Origin: Streptomonospora nanhaiensis
GTDB taxonomy: Bacteria > Actinomycetota > Actinomycetes > Streptosporangiales > Streptosporangiaceae
Assembly: GCF_013410565.1 (NCBI RefSeq)
Contig: NZ_JACCFO010000001.1
Coordinates: 1,426,001 to 1,490,000, forward strand
Direction: 5' to 3'
Length of the DNA: 64,000 nucleotides
This document shows positions 57,989 to 64,000 of this stretch, in pieces (the first letter of the stretch is position 1; every line of letters begins with the position of its first letter). The notes under the pieces were generated by a model, which ran no database searches, was not told the DNA's origin, and saw nothing but the letters and a program-made list of their open reading frames with translations. The translations under genes and the position numbers were made by a program.

Positions 57989-59007
57989 AGCGCCGTCCGG
58001 GTGAAGACGCGGGCGCCCTTCTCGGCGGCCTCGTCGCGGGCGCTGAGCTCGGGGAAGTCGGCGACCCAGCGCTCACTGATGCTGCGCTCGTCGGGGCGGG
58101 CAGCGTCGTCGAGGACGAGCACGGCGTCGGGGGCGCAGCGCGGCATGAGCACCGGCACGGCCGGGTAGCGCGCCTCGGCGGCGGTGGCCTCGGGCGGGCC
58201 GTCGATGAACACCAGGCCGATGTCGTGCAGGTCCTCCACGGCGGTGGTGTCGTACCAGGGCTGGGTGCGGGCGGGTTCGTCGCCGCCGGCCGGGTGGGTC
58301 CACTCGGTCAGCGGCGCGTGGCGGACCTCGACGATGTCGTCCAGGCCGTGGTCGCGCACGAGTTGGCGGGACAGCTCGGCGTAGCGCTCGTCGTGCTCCA
58401 GGGCGATCAGCCGGCCGCCGCCGGAGCGGCGCAGCGCGTAGCCCAGCCAGACGCTGGAGGCGCCGCTGCCGCACTCGACCACGAGCTTGGGGCGGCGCTC
58501 GTCGATGAGGCGGACCAGCAGGCGCATGACGTCGGGCGAGGCGGCCCAGCCGCGCAGGGAGGGCATGAAGGGCGCGGGGCGCAGGAAGTCGCGCAGCTCG
58601 TTCCAGGCGACCTGCTGCTCGTAGTCGTTGCGGCCCTGGAGGTTGACGGCCTTGGCCATCTCGGCGGAGACCTTGGGGAGCGTCTGGGCGCGCACGCGCT
58701 TGAGCTCGTTGCGGGCGCCGTCCAGGGACTTGACGATCTCCATGCGGTCGGTGCCGATGGCCTCGGACACCGTGCGGGCGCTCGCGTCGATGCGGCGGTC
58801 CAGGGTGGAGACCCGGCGCGTCAGCCGCACGGTCAGCCAGGCGTTGCCGGCCACCGCGGCGCCCACGGCCCCCAGCCCGGCCAGCAGCACCGCGCCCTCC
58901 CAGCTCAGCACGCCGGTCGCCGCCAGCGCGGCCAGGACCGCGACGCCCGCGGCCGCGGCGGCGAGGACGGCTGCCACCTGCTTGAGCCGGGACCGTAGGA
59001 ACCGCAT
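57985..59007 (-). CDS. Membrane-anchored SAM-dependent methyltransferase
   Basis: The 340 residues begin with two hydrophobic segments (about 8–30 and 37–58). A helical linker follows (VSTLDRRIDASARTVSEAIG), then a methyltransferase domain: KLVVECGSGASSVWLGYALR (about 182–201), LIALEHDERYAELSR and IGLVFIDGPPEATAAEARYP. This pattern is typical of class I methyltransferases encoded in polysaccharide gene clusters. ATG 59007 has a good GGAGG upstream. It is the first gene of the three-gene operon with a well-formed promoter 80 bases upstream. Confidence 0.92.
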   Translation of the reverse strand: MRFLRSRLKQVAAVLAAAAAGVAVLAALAATGVLSWEGAVLLAGLGAVGAAVAGNAWLTVRLTRRVSTLDRRIDASARTVSEAIGTDRMEIVKSLDGARNELKRVRAQTLPKVSAEMAKAVNLQGRNDYEQQVAWNELRDFLRPAPFMPSLRGWAASPDVMRLLVRLIDERRPKLVVECGSGASSVWLGYALRRSGGGRLIALEHDERYAELSRQLVRDHGLDDIVEVRHAPLTEWTHPAGGDEPARTQPWYDTTAVEDLHDIGLVFIDGPPEATAAEARYPAVPVLMPRCAPDAVLVLDDAARPDERSISERWVADFPELSARDEAAEKGARVFTRTAL

Positions 59008-59083
59008 GGTGAGACCTCCAGGTTGGTCGGGCTGCGCCGCTGCGAGGGCGGAGCCGGGGGATTCCCGCGCCGGTGAACGGCGG

Positions 59084-59113
59084 ATCGTATCAGCGGGCTG
59101 TCGCGGGTGTCAG
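59084..59113 (-). promoter_or_regulatory. Promoter of the methyltransferase–glycosyltransferase operon
   Basis: On the minus strand CTGACA (59113–59108), 18 bases and TACGAT (59089–59084) form a good housekeeping promoter. The predicted start is near 59077. Confidence 0.5.
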
Positions 59114-59304
59114 GGGCGGCCGGAGCCGGGGTTCTGTGCGGAGACCCGCGCGAAAACCGCCGTAATGGCGGAATTCACCTGCGATACGGATGAAATCGAC
59201 AGTAACGCAAGGAAGGGATCCCGGCAGGGGAACGCCGCGACTTCGGAACACTTCGCCGACGTTGTTCTTCCAAAGTTCATGATCGAATAACCAGGGTGCC
59301 TTCG

Positions 59305-59321
59305 GCGGCGGGAACCGCCGC
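59305..59321 (-). terminator. Hairpin terminator after the acyltransferase
   Basis: GCGGCGG (59305–59311) and CCGCCGC (59315–59321) enclose a GAA loop, 19 bases beyond the leftward acyltransferase stop. Confidence 0.55.
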
Positions 59322-59339
59322 GCGCGGCCGGGCCGGCGG

Positions 59340-61406
59340 TCACCACCCGGTGGCCGACTTCAGGCGCGCCTCAAGCATAGGGGCCAGCGTGGCGCTGTAG
59401 GTGGCGGTCAGGTGGGAGTGGTCCCAGTAGACCAGCACATTGCCGATCACCGCGGGGCACCTGCCGGACGGGCACACGTATTCCGTGAGGTCGATGAGGT
59501 GCACATTGTCGGGAATTCCGCTGACCTGCGGCGCGGGGTCGCTCGGGGCGTGGCTGAAGGACTCCGGCGACACGCATTCGGCCGGCCCGTTCTCCTCGAC
59601 GCACTCGGCGCCGGAGTAATCCAGCCGGGGCAGGTCGCGGATGCCGACGACCTCGATACCCAGCGCGTCGAGCTGGCGCCAGCGCTCCACGAAACCCGGG
59701 TGCACCCGCTCCCCCGCGCTGGTGGCGCGCGTGGAGGAGGTGAGCACGGCGTCGGGGCGCAGCCGCTCAAGGTGGTCCATGGCGCCCTCGCGCCAGCGCT
59801 CGCACTCGGGGAAGGGCCGCCCGTCGCGCGTGGGCGGGTCGGTGCTGAACTGGCAGCCGCTCTTGGTGAGCGAGACGACCTTCCAGTCGTTGTTCTCGGC
59901 GGCGCCCATCAGAGCGGGGAACCAGTGGGCGGTGCGCGAGGCGCCCACCAGGGCGATGGTGCGGGCCGGCGAGGCGGAGCCGTACTCGCACACGATCGCC
60001 TCGACGTCGTCGAGCCCGGCGTGGCAGCCGTCCTGGAACGCCTGGTTCTGGTCGTCCTTGGCGTCGGCGGGCGCGGGCAGCACCGGCACATCGGGTTTGG
60101 CGGCGTCGATCCGGGGGTCCACCAGCGCCCGCGCGCCCGGGTAGGCGATCTGGTCGGTGGCCAGGTCCTGGCGGCGCTGGCGCTGCTCCTCCAGTCCGGC
60201 CGACCACATCGAGGCGGCCGCGAGCACCGGCACCAGGGCGGCCGCGGCGACGGCCAGGGGCCAGGCCCGCCCGCCGCGCACCCGCCCCAGCGCGGTGGTG
60301 CCGTCCTGGACCAGCGCCTTGGTGAGGGCGGCCAGCGCCGCCGACACCGCCAGCACCAGCAGGCCGCCGAGCACGCCGGGCAGTTCGCTCCCGGAGATCT
60401 CGCGGTAGCAGACCAGCACCGGCCAGTGCCACAGGTACAGGGCGTAGGCGTGGTCGCCGACCCAGGTCAGCACGCGGCCGCCCAGCAGGGCGTCGGCGCC
60501 CCAGGCGCGGCCCGAGCCGCCGCCCAGCACCACCAGCACGGCCGCCCCGGTGGGCCACAGCGCGATGTAGCCGGGGAACAGCGTCGAGACGTCGACCAGC
60601 GCGCCGCACAGCACGAGCCCGGCCAGGCCCGCCCAGCCCAGCGCCGCGCGCGGGCCGGCGGGCAGCCGCAGCAGCGGCAGGGCCAGCGCCAGCAGCCCGC
60701 CCAGCGCGAACTCCCACAGCCGCGCGCCGGTGTCGAAGTAGGCCCACGCCTGATCGGCGGCCGTGGCGTGGACGGAGTAGGCCAGGGATGCGGCGAACAC
60801 CGCCGCCAGCGCCGCCGCGGCCGCGGCGCGCACCGGCGCGCCCAGCAGGCGGGCCGCCGCCGCGGCCAGGGCGATGAGCACCGCCCACACCAGGTAGAAC
60901 TGGCCCTGGATCGACAGCGACCAGAAGTGCTGCAGCGGCGACACCGCGCCGTCGCGCTCCATGTAGTCGACCGCGTTCAGCGCCAGGTGCCAGTTCTCGT
61001 GGTACAGCGCCGCGGCGACCGTCTGGTCGGCGACCTCCTGCCACTGGGAGGCGGGCAGCCACACCGCGGAGGCGGCCAGCACGGCCCCCAGCACCACGGC
61101 CGCGGGCGGCACCAGCCGGCGCACCAGCCGGGTCAGGAACGGCACGAACCGCACCGCGCCGTCGCGCTCGGCGCCGCGCACCAGCGATCCGGTGATCAGG
61201 AAGCCGGTGAGCAGCAGGAACACGTCCACGCCGCCGGAGACCCGGCCGAACCAGATGTGGTAGGCCGCCACGAGCAGCACGGCGACGGCGCGCAGGCCCT
61301 GGATCTCGGGGCGGTAGCCCGCGGGCCGGGCGCCGGGTGCACCGGGCGCGGCGGGGGTGCCGTCGGCGGGCGGGGCGGCCGGAGCGGCGGAGGCAGGTGC
61401 GGACAT
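59340..61406 (-). CDS. OafA/YrhL-type acyltransferase with SGNH domain
   Basis: The 688-residue product has an Acyltransferase_3 membrane domain (about 30–390, roughly ten helices) beginning YRPEIQGLRAVAVLLVAAYH, with the catalytic His, and RLVPPAAVVLGAVL. A C-terminal extracytoplasmic SGNH domain (about 440–688) follows, with IALVGASRTAHW (Ser block) and the Asp/His pair in YWDHSHLTATYS. Such two-domain proteins O-acetylate lipopolysaccharide, teichoic acid or peptidoglycan sugars. ATG 61406 starts the family core after a Pro/Ala-rich lead; no ribosome-binding site precedes it. The glycosyltransferase operon downstream supports a surface-glycan role. Confidence 0.93.
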   Translation of the reverse strand: MSAPASAAPAAPPADGTPAAPGAPGARPAGYRPEIQGLRAVAVLLVAAYHIWFGRVSGGVDVFLLLTGFLITGSLVRGAERDGAVRFVPFLTRLVRRLVPPAAVVLGAVLAASAVWLPASQWQEVADQTVAAALYHENWHLALNAVDYMERDGAVSPLQHFWSLSIQGQFYLVWAVLIALAAAAARLLGAPVRAAAAAALAAVFAASLAYSVHATAADQAWAYFDTGARLWEFALGGLLALALPLLRLPAGPRAALGWAGLAGLVLCGALVDVSTLFPGYIALWPTGAAVLVVLGGGSGRAWGADALLGGRVLTWVGDHAYALYLWHWPVLVCYREISGSELPGVLGGLLVLAVSAALAALTKALVQDGTTALGRVRGGRAWPLAVAAAALVPVLAAASMWSAGLEEQRQRRQDLATDQIAYPGARALVDPRIDAAKPDVPVLPAPADAKDDQNQAFQDGCHAGLDDVEAIVCEYGSASPARTIALVGASRTAHWFPALMGAAENNDWKVVSLTKSGCQFSTDPPTRDGRPFPECERWREGAMDHLERLRPDAVLTSSTRATSAGERVHPGFVERWRQLDALGIEVVGIRDLPRLDYSGAECVEENGPAECVSPESFSHAPSDPAPQVSGIPDNVHLIDLTEYVCPSGRCPAVIGNVLVYWDHSHLTATYSATLAPMLEARLKSATGW

Positions 61407-61770
61407 GGAGGCAGCGGACCGCCTATCTGGGCAAGGGTCGTGGGGCGGGTCCGCGCCCGGGCCCCCGCGCGGGCGGGAGCGGGCACGGGCCGGGACGGGC
61501 CGCCGCTCCCTGAGCCTGTAAAGCTTCCGGCGGACGGTGTCCGGCGGGCGACGAGCGGCCCACGCGCCGCTGAACAGACTGGCACATGTCGGCGACGGGC
61601 GCGGGCGGACCGCCGTAACCGCCCGCACATCTGGGGACGATAGTCTCACCGCGGCACGATGGCCCCACAACTCCGCGAGGGGCACATCCGCGCGCGCCGC
61701 GGGATTCTTCGCCACCATGCCGACACGGCGTCCGCGTTCGGCACCGCCAGTACCGCCACGGGGGGACCGT
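61407..61770. other. Intergenic region between acyltransferase and sulfotransferase-like gene
   Basis: About 360 bases between divergent genes with no supported ORF. GATAGT near 61636 on the plus strand is a candidate -10 for the rightward gene. TAGGCG on the minus strand near 61420 may serve the acyltransferase. Neither has a clear -35. Confidence 0.35.
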
Positions 61771-62319
61771 ATGCGCGTCTTCGTCCTGAACACCGGCCGC
61801 TGCGGCTCGGTGACGCTCGCGCGCGCCTGCGAGCGGCTGACCAACTACACCGCCGGGCACGAGTCGCGGGCGCGGCGCATCGGCGACGACCGGCTGGACT
61901 ACCCCGACCAGCACGTCGAGGTCGACAACCGGCTGTCGTGGTTCCTGGGCGCTTTGGACGAGCGCTACGGCGACGAGCCCCTCTACGTCCACCTGCGGCG
62001 CGACCCCGTGCAGGTGGCCCAGAGCTTCGCCAAGCGCTGGGAGAACGGCAACCCCGCCGGGGTCATCACCGCCTTCGCCAAGGCGCTGGTCATCCGCCCC
62101 ACCCCCTGGCCCGACTCCCAGCGCATGGAGGTGTGCCGGTTCTACGTGCAGACCGTCACCGCCAACATCGAGGCGTTCCTGGCCGACAAGCCCCGCCAGA
62201 TGACCGTGTGGCTCGACGACGCCGCGACGTGGTTCCCCCAGCTGTGGGAGCGCATCGGCGGGGAGGGCGACTACGAGGCGGCGCTGGCGGAGTTCGCCAG
62301 CCGGCACAACGCGAGCTGA
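61771..62319 (+). CDS. Small sulfotransferase-like protein
   Basis: The 182-residue product begins MRVFVLNTGRCGSVTLARAC. The NTGRCGSVTL loop corresponds to the phosphate-binding loop that holds PAPS in sulfotransferases. A later LYVHLRRDPVQVAQSFAKRW matches the 3'-phosphate motif (R/hDPvxvxxSf). It is shorter than usual sulfotransferases (about 250 residues or more) and may be a minimal version. No signal peptide or membrane helix is visible. It may modify surface sugars made by the neighbouring genes. The ATG has a GGGGGG run a few bases upstream. Confidence 0.82.
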   Translation: MRVFVLNTGRCGSVTLARACERLTNYTAGHESRARRIGDDRLDYPDQHVEVDNRLSWFLGALDERYGDEPLYVHLRRDPVQVAQSFAKRWENGNPAGVITAFAKALVIRPTPWPDSQRMEVCRFYVQTVTANIEAFLADKPRQMTVWLDDAATWFPQLWERIGGEGDYEAALAEFASRHNAS

Positions 62320-62403
62320 CACCCGCCCGCGCCGCGCTCCTACGCAGGTCACGCGCTGGGGTGGCCGCGCCCGTCACCGCCACGCACTAAGTTGGTGCGG
62401 GTC

Positions 62404-64000
62404 ATGCCTAACCACGCCGACGACCACCCGCCGGGCGCCGCCGAGCAGCCGGCCGACCCCACCGGCGCCGCCGACCGGCTGCGGCTCTACAGCTACCTCA
62501 CCGCGCCCGAGCGGCGCACCTACCTGGCCGTCATGCGGCTGTTCACGTCCACGCTCATGGCCGACCTCGGCGCCGGCGAGGTCGCCGCGGCGCTGGCCGG
62601 CGCCGAGCGGCGCGGCGAGATCGACCCCGGCGAGTCCCGCCTTGAGGTCGTGGTGGACCGGCTGGAGCAGCTGGCCCGCTGGGGCAACCTCGTGCCCGGC
62701 CGCCGCGAACCCGCCGCCACCATCGCCGAGTTCACCCGCAGCCGGGTGCGCTACCAGGTCGCCAAGCTCGCCGTGCGGGTCCAGCGCGACGCCGAGGACG
62801 TCCTGGAGGTCGCCGAGGGCGCCCGCGAGGTCTCGCGCGAACTGCTGCCCGCCATCGAGCAGGGGCTGGCCGACGTCGAGCGCACCCTCGACCACCTCGC
62901 CGCGAGCGCCGCCGGGCGCGGCCCCCAGGCGGCGTCGGCGCGCGGCCTGCGCGAGCGGCTGGCCCAGCAGGTCACCACGCTGTTCCTGCAGCACGAGGAG
63001 TTCGCCGCCGCCGTGCGCGACTTCTACGCCTACCTCGGCTCGGTGATCGCCCGCTACGACCTCGCCCCCGCCGAGATGACCGGCTTCAAGCACATGCTGC
63101 TGGAGTACGTGGAGCTGATCGCCAAGGACGTGCTGCGCCACTCCGAGCCGATCGTGGTGCGCCTGGGCGCCCTCAACCGCCGCCGCGCCGAACTGCTGGG
63201 CCACCTGGGCGCCGGACCCGGCGACGACCTGGCGCCGCGGCCGGCCCGCCTGGGCCAGATGGAGCTGATGGAGCGCGCCCCGGGCCGCCGCGACGCCGAC
63301 TGGGACGGCCTGACCGGCTGGTTCATCGGGCTGCCCGGCCGGCCCTCCGAGGTCGACGCGCTGCGCGAGGCCACCAGCCGCGCCATCACCGCCCTGTTCG
63401 CCAACGTCAAACGGGTCACCGGCGCGGGCGGGGTCGACCCCGGGCGGCGCCGCGACCTGCTGCGGCTGGCCGCCTGGTTCGACTCCGCCGAGCCCGAGGC
63501 CGCCCACGACCTCTACGCGGCGGCGTTCGGCCTGTTCTCGGCGCGGCACCTGGCGCTGGCGCCCGAGGACGACTCCCCCGACCCCGCCCGCACGTGGGCG
63601 CGGGGCCGGCGCGTGGACGTCGAGGTCAACGTGCGCAGCCGCGGCGAGCGCGCGCCCGGCGGGCAGGTGCCGCGGGTGAGCGACGACCCGCTGGGCCGCG
63701 CCGCGCTGCTGGAGGAGGAGGACCGCCGCCACCGCCGCCGCGCGGCGGCGGTGGGCGAGCTGTCGGCGGCCGGGACCGACCTGGCGGGCGCGCGGCTGTC
63801 CGGCGACGCCCTGGAGGTGCTGTGCGAGCTGCTGACCCTGGCGGGGGCCACCCGCGACGGCCCCGCCGACCGGGGCACGGCCGCCGACGCGGTCACCGGC
63901 CTGACCGTGGAACTGGAGCCGCGGCCCGCCGGCCGGGTCACCCGCATCGGCTCGGTGCTGGGCGACCTGGAGCTGCACGGGGTGGAGGTCCGGCTGCGGG
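62404..64000 (+). CDS. jetA: TIGR02677/DUF2397 protein, probable Wadjet subunit JetA (3' end beyond window)
   Basis: The visible 532 codons match the TIGR02677 (DUF2397) family in order: LRLYSYLTAPERRTYLAVMR at the start, LEQLARWGNLVPG, AEFTRSRVRYQV, a long helical region, FKHMLLEYVELIAKDVLRHS, WFIGLPGRPSEVDALREATS and the closing AAFGLFSARHL. It is the first gene of the four-gene jetABCD set (DUF2397, DUF2398, a TIGR02680 SMC-like ATPase and DUF2399). I recall this set as type III Wadjet, a condensin-like system that destroys plasmids. The remaining genes should lie beyond 64000. ATG 62404 lacks a ribosome-binding site. TAAGTT (62388–62393) lies 10 bases before it, and in-frame GTG/TTG codons just upstream are alternatives. 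Confidence 0.85.
   Translation, partial: MPNHADDHPPGAAEQPADPTGAADRLRLYSYLTAPERRTYLAVMRLFTSTLMADLGAGEVAAALAGAERRGEIDPGESRLEVVVDRLEQLARWGNLVPGRREPAATIAEFTRSRVRYQVAKLAVRVQRDAEDVLEVAEGAREVSRELLPAIEQGLADVERTLDHLAASAAGRGPQAASARGLRERLAQQVTTLFLQHEEFAAAVRDFYAYLGSVIARYDLAPAEMTGFKHMLLEYVELIAKDVLRHSEPIVVRLGALNRRRAELLGHLGAGPGDDLAPRPARLGQMELMERAPGRRDADWDGLTGWFIGLPGRPSEVDALREATSRAITALFANVKRVTGAGGVDPGRRRDLLRLAAWFDSAEPEAAHDLYAAAFGLFSARHLALAPEDDSPDPARTWARGRRVDVEVNVRSRGERAPGGQVPRVSDDPLGRAALLEEEDRRHRRRAAAVGELSAAGTDLAGARLSGDALEVLCELLTLAGATRDGPADRGTAADAVTGLTVELEPRPAGRVTRIGSVLGDLELHGVEVRLR

Larger units (their letters stand above)
59008..59339. other. Promoter region of the surface-glycan operon
   Basis: About 330 bases, AT-richer between 59155 and 59295, with the leftward promoter described separately and a terminator hairpin of the acyltransferase gene at its right end. 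A 41-codon open frame on the plus strand (59165–59290) has no ribosome-binding site and atypical codon use, so I do not call it a gene. Confidence 0.45.

Noticed and set aside
59165-59290. A 41-codon plus-strand frame beginning MAEFTCDTDEID
   Set aside because: It has no ribosome-binding site, atypical codons and no recognisable similarity, and it lies in the promoter region of the leftward operon.
1-64000. tRNA, rRNA, CRISPR arrays, insertion sequences and prophage genes
   Set aside because: I saw no T-loop-like tRNA sequence, no regularly spaced repeats, and no transposase, integrase or phage structural protein in any frame.

Overview
The window is a very GC-rich, gene-dense actinomycete chromosome segment. 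Codons almost always end in G or C, GTG and TTG starts are common, and ribosome-binding sites are GGAGG-like. The run glnA – glnE – nadE – second glutamine synthetase – panB matches the order I know from Streptomyces. Gene content and style suggest a relative in Nocardiopsaceae or Streptosporangiales; that placement is inference. I saw no rRNA, tRNA, insertion sequence or CRISPR array.

Region by region. (1) 1–14.2 kb, nitrogen and NAD core: the start of an RDD membrane protein, glnA behind a perfect GlnR-type box, glnE, a small membrane protein under a palindromic operator, a decayed toxin-antitoxin-like pair, a possible folded RNA, a large ATP-binding LuxR regulator, nadE, a glutamine synthetase paralogue without the adenylylated tyrosine, and a NarL-type response regulator. 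(2) 14.8–18.1 kb: panB, an F420-dependent oxidoreductase facing an F420:NADP reductase, and a peptidoglycan-binding-like small protein. (3) 18.2–33.1 kb, peptide metabolism: five leftward peptidase genes (map, M55 D-aminopeptidase, M20, S9, S66 LD-carboxypeptidase), a CYP152-type peroxygenase P450, a catalase relic, and a five-gene peptide ABC transporter operon. The mix resembles the dpp/ykf murein-peptide salvage genes of Bacillus subtilis. (4) 33.4–42.7 kb: YdjM-like membrane protein, O-methyltransferase, sbcDC, aldo/keto reductase, a P-loop protein, a membrane protein and a second luciferase-like oxidoreductase. (5) 42.8–51.9 kb: a CopD–CtaG fusion behind a second copy of the operator, then three full-length proteins of well-known enzyme folds whose catalytic residues are nearly all replaced (dihydroorotase/allantoinase-like, OSBS-like enolase-superfamily, isopenicillin-N-synthase-like), with alanine dehydrogenase and a methyltransferase between them. 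(6) 52.5–62.3 kb, cell surface: exported phosphodiester glycosidase, MaoC hydratase, a three-gene operon of membrane methyltransferase plus two glycosyltransferases, an OafA-like acyltransferase with SGNH domain, and a small sulfotransferase-like protein. (7) From 62.4 kb the window runs into the first gene of a probable Wadjet (JetABCD) anti-plasmid system, cut by the window edge.

The most unusual signals are the group of three apparent pseudoenzymes at 45.8–51.9 kb, the Wadjet gene at the right edge, and the repeated TACTACA-N3-TGTAGTA operator. Many genes also look leaderless, with a -10 hexamer 6–8 bases before the start codon.
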